Origin: Fibrobacter sp. UWB16
Lineage (GTDB): Bacteria; Fibrobacterota; Fibrobacteria; Fibrobacterales; Fibrobacteraceae
Reading direction: 5' to 3'
Assembly: GCF_900215325.1 (NCBI RefSeq)
Contig: NZ_OCMS01000003.1
Location: forward strand, 372,001-436,000
DNA: 64,000 nucleotides
Part shown: positions 35,233-47,545 of the stretch, piece by piece
Layout: every line of letters begins with the position of its first letter
Numbering within the stretch: position 1 is the stretch's first letter
Translations under genes and position numbers: made by a program
The notes under the pieces: model-generated
What the model saw: only the letters and a program-made list of their open reading frames with translations
The model's database searches: none
What the model was told of the DNA's origin: nothing

Positions 35233-37830
35233 ATGAGCTTCAAAACAATTGGTCATCTTGCCGCAGTTTCTGCACTCTTCCTGGGTGCTACAGTTGCAAC
35301 AGCCGCTGATCAGGCTACTTTCTATGTCGCTCCCAATGGTAGCGATTCCAACAAGGGTACCGAAGAGGCCCCGTTCAAGACCATTACGCAGGCACAAAAG
35401 GCTGTGCGCGCCATCAACGGCACCATGACGGGCGATATTTCGGTCATTCTCCGTGGCGGTACCTACCAGCTTTCGTCTACGGTCAATTTTACTGAGGCTG
35501 ATGGCGGTAAGGATGGTTTCTACGTCCGCTATAAAGCCTATCCGAACGAAACTCCGCTTATTACGGGCGGTATCCCGATGTCTGGCTGGACGATTCACGA
35601 TGAAAAGAACAATATCTGGAAGGTCGAAGGTGTCGATGCCCGTTTCCGCCAGATGTACGTGAACGGCAAAAAGGCAATTCGCGCGCGTATGCCGAACTTG
35701 CTCGATAACGGCGACCATAACTTCTTCCGCTTGAACAAAGTGGACTCTGCCGGCAGCGCCTTCCTCGTCAACAACAGCGATATTGGCGAAGCCAACTGGA
35801 AGAATTTGAACAAAGTTGAAATCCACTTGATGATTGCCTGGGCCGAAAGCATTTTGCGCCTTGAATCGGCTACAAAGAACGGCAATGTCACAAAGCTTGA
35901 ACCGCGCGACCCAGAAAGAACAAAGCTCTTTAAGCGCAAATACCCGATGCTTGGCACGGCTTTCATGAGCAATCCGCCGAAGCAGCAGGTCTACTACCTC
36001 GAAAATGCTTACGAATTTATCGACCAGCCGGGCGAATGGTACTTGGACGAATCGACCGGTACGCTTTATTACAAGGCCCGCGCAGGCGAAAACATGGCGA
36101 CCGCAAATGTTGTCGTTCCGCGCGTCAATACGCTCTTCAGCATTCTCGGTAAGGATACAAAGAACAAAGTTGGTTACATGTCTTTTGAAGGCATAACCTT
36201 TGCAAACTCCAATTTCTTGCGTCCGAGCGAAGAAGGCTTCCTGGATTTGCAGGCAAGTATGTTCAACATTGATGTGCTCCCGGAAAATGGCCGCCTCGGC
36301 AGCAATAAGTTCCTCCTCTGGCGTCCGGATGCTGGTTTCCGCGTCGAAAATGCGCACCATTTCAAAATCAAGAATTGCACGTTCACGCAGATGGCTGCAA
36401 CTGGTCTTGACTTTGTCTCTGGTACAAATGATGACGTGATTGAAGGCAACGTATTCTATGAAATCGGCGGCTGCGGCATTATGCTCGGCAAGTTCTCTCA
36501 AGACTCCACGACCGAAATTCACATCCCGTACAACCCGACCGACAAGGACGAAATCAGTACCCGCGATACAATCCGTTACAACCTCGTGACAAACGTGACG
36601 AATGAACATCAGGGCGCTGTGGGCATTGCCGCCGGGTATCCGCGTTATGTCGTCATCGAAAATAACGAAGTGTCCTATACAAACTATTCCGGTATCTCTG
36701 TGGGTTATGGCTGGACCAAGAGCGAAACAGCCATGACGAACAACAAAATTAATAAGAACAACATCCACCACATTGCCCGTTTGCTTTGCGACTCCGGTCC
36801 GATTTATACATTGAGCAACCAGGGCACGGGTAGCGAAATCAAGGAAAACTACATCCATGATATGTCCCAGTCCAAGTGGTCGGATTACTGGATTTTGCCG
36901 ATTTATCTTGACGAAGGCTCTAGTGGCTTTGCTGTCGAAAACAACTCTTACAAGAACGCTCCGAGCGGCGTTGGCCGTAACGCTCCGGGTCAGTTTACCG
37001 AAAAGAACAACAATGGCTACATCGCTTCTGTTGCCGAAGCGGCAGGCCTTCAGGGCGAATTCAAGAACATCGGGGATCGCATCAACACTATCCCGCTTCC
37101 GGACTTCTCCAATGTGGTTCCGCAGGCTCCGTTTGTCGACAACATGACAATCCCGGGTACCATCGAAATGGAAAACTACGATGAAGGTGGCCAGAGCATT
37201 TCTTTCAACGATAAGGACTTTGTGAACGAAGGCGGCGTCTACCGCGAAGATGGCGTGGACATCACTCAGATTGATTCTACGGACAAGTCTAAGGGCTACG
37301 CTGTGGGTTACACGCAAGCTGGCGAATGGATGGAATACACCGTGAATGTCACAGCTGGTGAATACGTGTTCCTCGCTAACGTGGCTACCGGTCTCGAAGG
37401 CTCTAGCTTCCAGCTCTTCTTGGATGGCAAGGCGATTAGCGATACGATTGTTGCCCCGAAGGGCGAAGACTGGAATACTTATGGCACTGTCGAAGGCAAG
37501 ACGATCGCTCTTGAAGCTGGTGAACATGTGCTTCGCGTGGCCATCACGGGCGCTTACTTGAACATCGACTGGATCAAGTTCGGCAAGTCCAAGGATGAAA
37601 TCATTTCCATCAAGCCGAATGTCCGTTATGGCTTGAACATGGATATCTCTCGCAGCTCTACGCTGAACGTGTTTGATATCCGTGGCCAGCACATGGGCGT
37701 CATCCGCGTGATGGGCATGCCGACAACGAGCTCTGTAATGCAGGCTATGCATGCAAAGAACTTCAAGTCTGGTGTCTACTTTGTCCAGAGCGTGAACAAG
37801 GCATTTGGCAAAATGATTCAGGTAAAATAA
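35233..37830 (+). CDS. Secreted beta-helix glycoside hydrolase (GH141- or GH120-like) with CBM6
   Basis: The 865-residue protein has a signal peptide (to ~25). A long right-handed beta-helix region (~28-620) begins FYVAPNGSDSNKGTEEAPFK and has ILRGGTYQLSSTVNF, RQMYVNGKKAIRARMPN and VGYMSFEGITFANSNF. Such starts are typical of GH141 and GH120, both of which include enzymes acting on xylan or xylosides; the choice needs alignment. CBM6 (~637-790, GEWMEYTVNV, LNIDWIKFG) and the C-terminal module (~800-865) follow. It is followed after 12 bp by a GH43 gene with no dyad, so the two form an operon. ATG at 35233 with GAGG six bases upstream was preferred to GTG at 35221. Confidence 0.8.
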   Translation: MSFKTIGHLAAVSALFLGATVATAADQATFYVAPNGSDSNKGTEEAPFKTITQAQKAVRAINGTMTGDISVILRGGTYQLSSTVNFTEADGGKDGFYVRYKAYPNETPLITGGIPMSGWTIHDEKNNIWKVEGVDARFRQMYVNGKKAIRARMPNLLDNGDHNFFRLNKVDSAGSAFLVNNSDIGEANWKNLNKVEIHLMIAWAESILRLESATKNGNVTKLEPRDPERTKLFKRKYPMLGTAFMSNPPKQQVYYLENAYEFIDQPGEWYLDESTGTLYYKARAGENMATANVVVPRVNTLFSILGKDTKNKVGYMSFEGITFANSNFLRPSEEGFLDLQASMFNIDVLPENGRLGSNKFLLWRPDAGFRVENAHHFKIKNCTFTQMAATGLDFVSGTNDDVIEGNVFYEIGGCGIMLGKFSQDSTTEIHIPYNPTDKDEISTRDTIRYNLVTNVTNEHQGAVGIAAGYPRYVVIENNEVSYTNYSGISVGYGWTKSETAMTNNKINKNNIHHIARLLCDSGPIYTLSNQGTGSEIKENYIHDMSQSKWSDYWILPIYLDEGSSGFAVENNSYKNAPSGVGRNAPGQFTEKNNNGYIASVAEAAGLQGEFKNIGDRINTIPLPDFSNVVPQAPFVDNMTIPGTIEMENYDEGGQSISFNDKDFVNEGGVYREDGVDITQIDSTDKSKGYAVGYTQAGEWMEYTVNVTAGEYVFLANVATGLEGSSFQLFLDGKAISDTIVAPKGEDWNTYGTVEGKTIALEAGEHVLRVAITGAYLNIDWIKFGKSKDEIISIKPNVRYGLNMDISRSSTLNVFDIRGQHMGVIRVMGMPTTSSVMQAMHAKNFKSGVYFVQSVNKAFGKMIQVK

Positions 37831-37842
37831 TTTTGGAGTGGG

Positions 37843-39915
37843 ATGACTATGAAACTTACAAATAAACTTTTGTTCGCATTTGGACTTGGTTTTGCGTCCA
37901 ATGCATTTGCAGAAAACCCGATTATCCAGACGTACTATTCGCCGGATCCGGCTCCGGTCGTGTTTGGCGATACCGTCTGCGTGTACACGGGTAACGACGA
38001 AGGCGGTTCCTTCTTTACCATGCACGGTTGGCGCGTCTCTTGCACCACCGATATGGTGAACTGGACCGATATGGGCGAACTCATCCTCACGAATGAAAGC
38101 TTTGGTGGCAATGCCAAGAAAAACGGTGACTGGGCTGCTCAAGTTGTTCGTCGCAATGGCAAGTATTACTACTACGTGACTGTAGAATCGACTCGCGGTG
38201 GCCGCGCTATCAACGTTGCCGTGGCAGACAAGCCCGAAGGCCCGTTCAAGGATGCGCGCAATGGACAGCATCTCGCAGGCCCGAACTGGGATTACATTGA
38301 CCCGACCGTTTGGATTGATGACGATGGCCAGGCTTGGCTCTACTGGGGCAACCCGAAGCTCTATTATGCTAAGCTCAAAGAAAACATGATTGAGTTCGAT
38401 GGCGATATCAAGGTGACGGACATGAGTCGCGGATTCTCTCCGAGCGGAAACTCCGTTTACACAGAAGGCCCGTGGATCCACAAGCGCGATAAGAAGTATT
38501 ACATGATTTACGCTTCTCATGGCGTGCCTGAAAAGATTTCTTACTCCACCAGTGATTCTCCGACGGGTCCGTGGAAGTGGGGCGGCGTCATCATGGATCA
38601 GGGCAACGGGACTGCGTTCACAAACCATTCCGGTCTCATTGACTTCAAGGGCCGTAGCTTCTTCTTCTATCACAACCAGAAGAACGTGAGTGGCGGTGGC
38701 TATAGCCGTTCTACTGCAGTTGAAGAATTTACCTGGAATGCTGACGGTTCGATTCCGACCATCAAGTCTACGAATGATGGCGTCAAGAAACCGATCAAGA
38801 ACCTTGACCCATTTACTCGCGTTGAAGCCGAAACGAAGTCTTGGGTCGGTGGCATCAACGTCGACAAGAGCGGTGGATACACCATCATCAAGCATGTGGC
38901 AAAGCAGGGCGATAACGTCTACCTCACCAACATGGGCTCGAACTTCTATACAAAGGTTCGCTCCGTGGACATGGGTGATGGCGCAGACCGCATCATTGTA
39001 TGCACGAGAGGCAATGGTGGAAAGATTGAACTCCACGCTAAGTCCGAAACAGGTGCAACACTTGCAACAATGAACATCCCGGCAAGCTCCAGCTGGCAAG
39101 AAAACACCTTCGACTTGAAGGATGCTGCAGGCGTTGAAGACTTGTTCTTCGTTGTCAAGCAGGGTGGTTTCGATTTCGACTACTGGTACATGGAAAGCGA
39201 AAAGACTGCTGTTCCGCAGACCCCGTTCAAGGAAGTTGCATCTGCAATCCCGGGCAAGATTGAAGCGGAAGATTACGATGTCGGTGGTCACAACAAGGCC
39301 TTCTACGATAACGACCGCGAAAACAAGGGCGGCGCCTATCGCGAAGACGAAGTGGACATCGTGCAGATTGATTCTACGGACAAGTCTAAGGGCTACGCTC
39401 TCGGTTACACCGAAGATGGCGAATGGGTGGAATATACCATCAATAACCAGCTTGCTTCGGAATACACCATTGTATTGAACATGGCTACGGCATCTGATGA
39501 TGTCGGCGTCCAGTTCTTCATTGACGACAAGGAAATTACCGATGTCATCAAGGCCGAAAAGGGCGAAGATTGGGATCATTATTCTACGGTTGAAGCAAAG
39601 ACCAAGGAAATCCCGAAGGGCGAACATGTACTCAGAATGCAGATTGTCGGGAACTTCGTGAACGTGGACTGGTTCAAATTCTGCATGGGCTTTGATTGCG
39701 AAGAAAGCTCGATTGCTCTCCCGAAATCTCGCGTGGAACTCCAGATCCCTGAAAAGATTTACGCAGTCTTTGGCATGACCGGCAAGTTCCTCGGCAATGT
39801 TGAAGTGAACGGTCAGAGCGTTGCAAAGTCCATCCGCGCCGCAGGCTTTGTGCCGGGTGTGTACATGGTCCGCAGCGTTGGTCAGTCCAAGACCTTCCGC
39901 GTCCTCGTGAAGTGA
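37843..39915 (+). CDS. Secreted GH43 enzyme with two CBM6-type modules
   Basis: The 690-residue protein has a signal peptide (to ~22). GH43 (~24-315) shows YYSPDPAPVVFGD, YIDPTVWIDDDG and TEGPWIHKRDKKYY as base, modulator and acid regions. A CBM6-like module (~323-452, VEAETKSWVGGINV to FDFDYWYMES) is of the kind common in GH43 arabinofuranosidases/xylosidases. A second CBM6 (~468-612) closely resembles that of the upstream beta-helix gene, sharing a QIDSTDKSKGYA stretch. The C-terminal module is at ~629-690 (YAVFGMTGKFLGNV...VYMVRSVG). GGAG precedes the ATG; ATG at 37849 is an alternative. Confidence 0.9.
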   Translation: MTMKLTNKLLFAFGLGFASNAFAENPIIQTYYSPDPAPVVFGDTVCVYTGNDEGGSFFTMHGWRVSCTTDMVNWTDMGELILTNESFGGNAKKNGDWAAQVVRRNGKYYYYVTVESTRGGRAINVAVADKPEGPFKDARNGQHLAGPNWDYIDPTVWIDDDGQAWLYWGNPKLYYAKLKENMIEFDGDIKVTDMSRGFSPSGNSVYTEGPWIHKRDKKYYMIYASHGVPEKISYSTSDSPTGPWKWGGVIMDQGNGTAFTNHSGLIDFKGRSFFFYHNQKNVSGGGYSRSTAVEEFTWNADGSIPTIKSTNDGVKKPIKNLDPFTRVEAETKSWVGGINVDKSGGYTIIKHVAKQGDNVYLTNMGSNFYTKVRSVDMGDGADRIIVCTRGNGGKIELHAKSETGATLATMNIPASSSWQENTFDLKDAAGVEDLFFVVKQGGFDFDYWYMESEKTAVPQTPFKEVASAIPGKIEAEDYDVGGHNKAFYDNDRENKGGAYREDEVDIVQIDSTDKSKGYALGYTEDGEWVEYTINNQLASEYTIVLNMATASDDVGVQFFIDDKEITDVIKAEKGEDWDHYSTVEAKTKEIPKGEHVLRMQIVGNFVNVDWFKFCMGFDCEESSIALPKSRVELQIPEKIYAVFGMTGKFLGNVEVNGQSVAKSIRAAGFVPGVYMVRSVGQSKTFRVLVK

Positions 39916-39925
39916 CACAGAAAGT

Positions 39926-39982
39926 GTCATCCTGAACCCGTTAGCGACCACGTCATCCTGAGCGAAGCGAAGGATCCAGTAA
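39926..39982. repeat. Intergenic repeat GTCATCCTGA...AAGGATCCAGT
   Basis: CGTCATCCTGAGCGAAGCGA then AGGATCCAGT recurs almost exactly at 55800-55830 and in variant form at 47359-47392 and 44109-44147. Confidence 0.75.
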
Positions 39983-39988
39983 CATTCC

Positions 39989-40021
39989 AAAATGGCGACC
40001 TCCGGGCCGCCATTTTTTTTT
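39989..40021 (+). terminator. Terminator after the beta-helix/GH43 operon
   Basis: Stem AAAATGGCG/CGCCATTTT with a GC-rich loop, then a long T-run. Confidence 0.88.
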
Positions 40022-40097
40022 GTCATAAAAAGTCCTGACATCTCGAATTAGAACATTCCAAATCGCAATAAATAAAATCTTTCCTGCGCGTTCGACC

Positions 40098-40168
40098 TTT
40101 GATAAAATGTCCACAGAACCTTGTTTTAGAGGTGAAAAAAAATTCGTTTTTGGGGGTATTTTTGAATT
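40098..40168 (+). promoter_or_regulatory. Dyad operator and -10 of the GH2 gene
   Basis: TTTGA-TAAAATG-TCCAC at 40098-40114; TGAATT at 40163-40168, 59.5 bp away. Confidence 0.62.
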
Positions 40169-40170
40169 AG

Positions 40171-43686
<3,516 letters not shown>

Positions 43687-43707
43687 GAAATAATCGATTG
43701 AAGAACT

Positions 43708-43749
43708 GTCATCGCGAGGCTCGCAACACCCCCTCGCGATGACTTTTTT
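43708..43749 (+). terminator. Terminator after the GH2 gene
   Basis: Perfect 12-bp stem GTCATCGCGAGG/CCTCGCGATGAC followed by seven T residues. Confidence 0.92.
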
Positions 43750-43847
43750 ATTTGTATGAAAAATGATAAGTTGATTTATATGTTGGTGTAAGCGAGAAAG
43801 ACTATTAAATAATTTAATGATGATAATAAAACGTCGAGAGAATGGAA

Positions 43848-43990
43848 GCGTCGGCCAAGGTATTGTCTTCGCAGTAGCGTGCAAAACGAGAGTCGCGGGC
43901 GACTGCTTACAGGCGCACATGACCGAGTGAAGCCGCTGACGCCGTAGGCGTCAACTCCGAGCTGGGGCCCCGCCCGCATGACGTGCATTT
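43848..43990. repeat. Dispersed intergenic element (copy 1)
   Basis: AAGCGTCGGCCAAGG and AACTCCGAGCTGGGGCCCCG then CCCGCATGACGT bracket a ~130-bp segment. The same two ends occur at 51448-51532 around a shorter, different core. The gene-free stretch 43750-44029 holds only this. Minus-strand frames over both copies begin VMRAGPQLGV but look spurious. Confidence 0.75.
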
Positions 43991-44029
43991 TGCATTCAAA
44001 AAGGTTTTTGGTCGATGAGACCCTTTTCT

Positions 44030-44100
44030 ATTGATAAAAAATCAATGAGAAGAATTCCAAACCTATATGAAATCCCCTCTTCGAGGGGTATTTTTTATAA
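44030..44100 (+). promoter_or_regulatory. Dyad operator and -10 of the GH95 gene
   Basis: ATTGA-TAAAAAA-TCAAT at 44030-44046 is a perfect dyad; TTATAA at 44095-44100, 59.5 bp away. The leader to 44185 is unusually long (~78 nt) because a GTCATCCTG-type repeat lies in it. Confidence 0.75.
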
Positions 44101-44184
44101 GGGAAAACTGTCATCCTGGAGAGTTCGTAGAACTCGATAGGATCTATGAAAATGGTGTTGTTTGTGGGATTTGAGGAGTACACT

Positions 44185-47100
44185 ATGTTTGAAACAAAGA
44201 AATCTTTAGCGCATCGAATCCTTGGCTCTGCGGCATTAGTTTGTGCCGTAGCCTTTTCGAATGTTGCCGCAACGACAGACAATCCGCTTACGCTTTGGTA
44301 TAATAGCGATGCTGGTTCTGAATTCACGAACGCGCTTCCGATTGGTAACGGCTACATGGGTGGCCTTATTTACGGTGGTGTTGAAAAGGATTACATCGGC
44401 CTCAACGAAAGTACAGTTTGGTCAGGTGGCCCGGGCGACAACAACAAGCAGGGTGCCGCAAGTCACTTAAAGGATGCCCGTGATGCCTTGTGGCGTGGCG
44501 ACTATCGCACGGCAGAATCCATCGTGAGCCAGTACATGATTGGACCGGGGCCTGCAAGTTTCCAGCCGGTGGGCGATCTTGTGATTTCTACTTCGCACAA
44601 GGGTTCTTCCAATTACCGCCGTGAACTTGACCTCAAGACTGCAATCGCAAAGACTACCTACACAGTGGGCGGCGTCAAGCATACCCGTGAATATTTCGCT
44701 AGCTACCCGGACCATGTGATTGTCGTGCATCTCTCTGCGGACAAGGATGGCTCGGTGAGCTTTGGCGCTACGATGACGACTCCGCATCGCAATAATAAAA
44801 TGTCGAACAGCGGCAACACGCTCATTTACGATGTTACCGTCAATTCCATCAAGTTCCAGAACCGTTTGACCGTGGTTACGGACGGCGGAACCGTTTCTGT
44901 GTCTAATGGGAACATTTCGGTGAACGGAGCCAACAGCGCAACGCTTATCCTCACGACCGCTACAAACTTCAAGTCTTATAACGATGTGAGCGGTGATCCG
45001 GGTGCCATCGCTTCCGATATCATGTCGAAAGTTGCCAAGAAGTCCTATGAAGATTTGCTTGCAGCACATCTCAAGGATTACCAGGCCATTTTCAACCGCG
45101 TTAAACTCGACCTTGGCACGGCCGACAAGAGCGCAGGCGACATCACCTCCACCCGCGTGAAAAATTTCAATTCCACGAACGACCCTTCTCTCGTAGAACT
45201 CCATTACCAGTATGGACGTTACTTGCTCATCGCAAGCTCCCGTAAGGGTGGCCAGCCGGCCAACTTGCAGGGCATCTGGAACAAGGACACGAACCCGATT
45301 TGGGGTAGTAAGTACACCACGAACATCAACCTCGAAATGAACTACTGGCCGGCAGAATCCGGCAACCTTGATGAATGCGTTTGGCCGCTCATTGACAAAA
45401 TCAAGTCCATGGTGCCGCAGGGCGAAAAGACCGCCAAGGTGCACTGGGGCGTGGATGAAGGCTGGGTAGAACACCACAATACCGACCTTTGGAACCGCTC
45501 TGCTCCGATTGACGGTGCATGGGGACTTTGGCCGACAGGTGCTGGCTGGCTCACGACCCACCTTTGGGAACACTTCCTCTACAATCCGACGGACAAGGCG
45601 TACCTCAAGGATGTTTACCCGACGATGAAGGGTGCCGCACTCTTCTTCGTGAACAGCCTCGTCGAAGAACCGACTACGGGCAACAAGTATTTAGTCACCG
45701 CTCCGAGCGATTCCCCGGAAAATGACCATGGTGGCTATAACGTTTGCTTTGGTCCGACGATGGACAACCAGATTATCCGCGATGTTTTGAACTACACGAT
45801 TGAAGCTTCCAAGATTCTCGGCGTTGACGAAGATGTCCGTGCCAAGATGGAAGCAACCGTCAAGCGCCTCCCACCGACAAAGACGGGTAAGTACGGACAA
45901 ATTACGGAATGGCTCCAAGATTGGGATGATCCGAACAACAAGAATCGTCACATTTCTCACTTGTACGGCCTTTTCCCGAGTTCTCAGATTACTCCGGAAG
46001 AAACTCCGGACTTGATCAAGGGTGCAGGCGTTACGCTCCAACAGCGCGGTGACGATGCTACCGGTTGGTCTCTCGCTTGGAAAATCAACTTCTGGGCGCG
46101 CATGCACGATGGTGACCACGCCTACAGAATGATCCGCATGCTTCTCACGCCGAGCAAGACTTACAATAACTTGTTCGATGCGCATCCGCCGTTTCAGATT
46201 GATGGTAACTTCGGTGCAGTTTCTGGCGTGAACGAAATGCTTATGCAGAGCCACAACAACAGAATCAACCTTCTTCCGGCACTTCCGTCGCAGTGGGCTA
46301 ACGGAACGGTCAAGGGAATTCGCGCTCGCGGCGGCTTTGAAATCGATTCCATGGCATGGAAGGGTGGCAAGCTCACGTATGTCGCTATCAAGTCTCTCGT
46401 TGGTGGAACATTGAATGTCGTGTCCGGCTCTAACAAGTACTCGACTGCAACGGTTGCGGGCAAGGTCTATGAATTCGATGGCAATCTCAAGGTGACGAAC
46501 GCTCCGTTCGAACCGCTCGAAATTACAGACAAAATTCAGGCTGAAAACTATGTCGCTATGGACGGCGTGCAGATTGAAGAAGATTCTGTTGGTACTCCGA
46601 ACATCGGCTGGATCAATGACGGCGACTGGACGCAGTATTACGTGAATATCCCAACGGCTGGCAGTTACACCTTGACGGGTCGCGTTGCAACAGGCTCCGA
46701 AAAGGAAAGTGTCATTACGGTCACGGATTCTGTGGGCAAGATTCTCGGAACACTCTCTGTGGACCCGGCAAAGTCTAAGGGCTGGAACGACTGGTATGAA
46801 TCTTCTACGAAGATTACGCTCCCGGCGGGCAAGCAAAAGCTCACGTTCACGTACACAGGCGAAGACACTTACCTTGGCAACGTAGACTGGTATAATTTGA
46901 AGTCTGATCTGACGGCACTCCCGCAGGCCAAAATGCATAATGCTTCGCTTTCCGTAAGCCGCGTGCCGTACTCTCACGCATCCATTGCTCTGATGGTTAC
47001 AGCTCCGGCCTCCAGTGACTTTGTTGTCCATCTTGTTGGTGTGAACGGCAAGTTCATTGGCTCGCAGCGCGGCCACGGCGAAGGCCTCGCTGAATTTGGC

Positions 47101-47187
47101 AAGTCGTCACCTCTTGCTCCAGGCATGTACTTCGCCATCGTCAAGAGTGGCTCCATGCAAAAGACCATGAAACTCACTGTCCATTAA
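44185..47187 (+). CDS. Secreted GH95 alpha-L-fucosidase/L-galactosidase with CBM6
   Basis: The 1000-residue protein has a signal peptide (to ~28). The GH95 region (~32-775) shows ALPIGNGYMGGLIYGGV, LNESTVWSGGPGD, TNINLEMNYWPAES, APSDSPENDHGG, RHISHLYGLFPSSQITPEE and FQIDGNFG, all family hallmarks. A canonical CBM6 (~780-907, INDGDWTQYYVNI, LGNVDWYNL) is unlike the CBM6 copies elsewhere in the cluster. The C-terminal tail (~915-1000, LHLVGVNGKFIGS-like, APGMYFAIVKSG) is a divergent sorting-type module. GH95 enzymes cleave alpha-L-fucose or alpha-L-galactose. ATG at 44185 with GAGGAG upstream was preferred to the frame from 44146. Confidence 0.9.
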   Translation: MFETKKSLAHRILGSAALVCAVAFSNVAATTDNPLTLWYNSDAGSEFTNALPIGNGYMGGLIYGGVEKDYIGLNESTVWSGGPGDNNKQGAASHLKDARDALWRGDYRTAESIVSQYMIGPGPASFQPVGDLVISTSHKGSSNYRRELDLKTAIAKTTYTVGGVKHTREYFASYPDHVIVVHLSADKDGSVSFGATMTTPHRNNKMSNSGNTLIYDVTVNSIKFQNRLTVVTDGGTVSVSNGNISVNGANSATLILTTATNFKSYNDVSGDPGAIASDIMSKVAKKSYEDLLAAHLKDYQAIFNRVKLDLGTADKSAGDITSTRVKNFNSTNDPSLVELHYQYGRYLLIASSRKGGQPANLQGIWNKDTNPIWGSKYTTNINLEMNYWPAESGNLDECVWPLIDKIKSMVPQGEKTAKVHWGVDEGWVEHHNTDLWNRSAPIDGAWGLWPTGAGWLTTHLWEHFLYNPTDKAYLKDVYPTMKGAALFFVNSLVEEPTTGNKYLVTAPSDSPENDHGGYNVCFGPTMDNQIIRDVLNYTIEASKILGVDEDVRAKMEATVKRLPPTKTGKYGQITEWLQDWDDPNNKNRHISHLYGLFPSSQITPEETPDLIKGAGVTLQQRGDDATGWSLAWKINFWARMHDGDHAYRMIRMLLTPSKTYNNLFDAHPPFQIDGNFGAVSGVNEMLMQSHNNRINLLPALPSQWANGTVKGIRARGGFEIDSMAWKGGKLTYVAIKSLVGGTLNVVSGSNKYSTATVAGKVYEFDGNLKVTNAPFEPLEITDKIQAENYVAMDGVQIEEDSVGTPNIGWINDGDWTQYYVNIPTAGSYTLTGRVATGSEKESVITVTDSVGKILGTLSVDPAKSKGWNDWYESSTKITLPAGKQKLTFTYTGEDTYLGNVDWYNLKSDLTALPQAKMHNASLSVSRVPYSHASIALMVTAPASSDFVVHLVGVNGKFIGSQRGHGEGLAEFGKSSPLAPGMYFAIVKSGSMQKTMKLTVH

Positions 47188-47205
47188 GCTTGTCACCCCG
47201 CACTT

Positions 47206-47232
47206 TATGTCATCCCGGCCTTGTGCCGGGAC
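47206..47232. repeat. Palindromic intergenic repeats in the 47188-47439 stretch
   Basis: TGTCATCCCGGCCTTGTGCC then GGGACG belongs to the palindrome family; further members follow at 47309-47331 and a GTCATCCTGA-type copy at 47359-47392. No gene is present between 47188 and 47545. Confidence 0.7.
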
Positions 47233-47266
47233 GGGGGCGCCTTACACACTTTCCTCCTCACTCACA

Positions 47267-47298
47267 AAGCCTGGGACTCTCGCAGTCCCGGGCTTTTT
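47267..47298 (+). terminator. Terminator after the GH95 gene
   Basis: Stem AAGCCTGGGACT/AGTCCCGGGCTT with loop CTCGC, then TTTT. Confidence 0.88.
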
Positions 47299-47439
47299 CG
47301 TGTTATGTCTCCCCGGATTTATTCCAGGGTCACCTTTATATTCCGGGATTGGCATCTGTCATCCTGAGGCCACGCCGAAGGATCCAGTGAATTCTTGATA
47401 TCTCTTTTTCCTCCTCACTCGCAATTACAGATTCTTCCT

Positions 47440-47508
47440 ATTGATAAATTGACAAAACAACTTGCATTCACGCATACGACATTCCACGTCCAATAGCATA
47501 CATTTATG
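47440..47508 (+). promoter_or_regulatory. Dyad operator and weak -10 of the GH5 gene
   Basis: ATTGA-TAAATTG-ACAAA at 47440-47456; TTTATG at 47503-47508, 57.5 bp away. Confidence 0.55.
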
Positions 47509-47545
47509 GGTGGGGATAGTAGGTTAATAAAAAAGGGAGGATCTC

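Noticed and set aside
35227-40041. 1604-codon minus-strand open frame
   Set aside because: It is antisense to two well-supported enzymes with signal peptides and catalytic motifs; the translation has no recognisable domain and arises from codon bias of the plus-strand genes.
43776-43988. Small minus-strand frames beginning VMRAGPQLGV (here and at 51371-51580)
   Set aside because: They follow a dispersed repeat, have no ribosome site or conserved continuation, and differ after the shared repeat ends.
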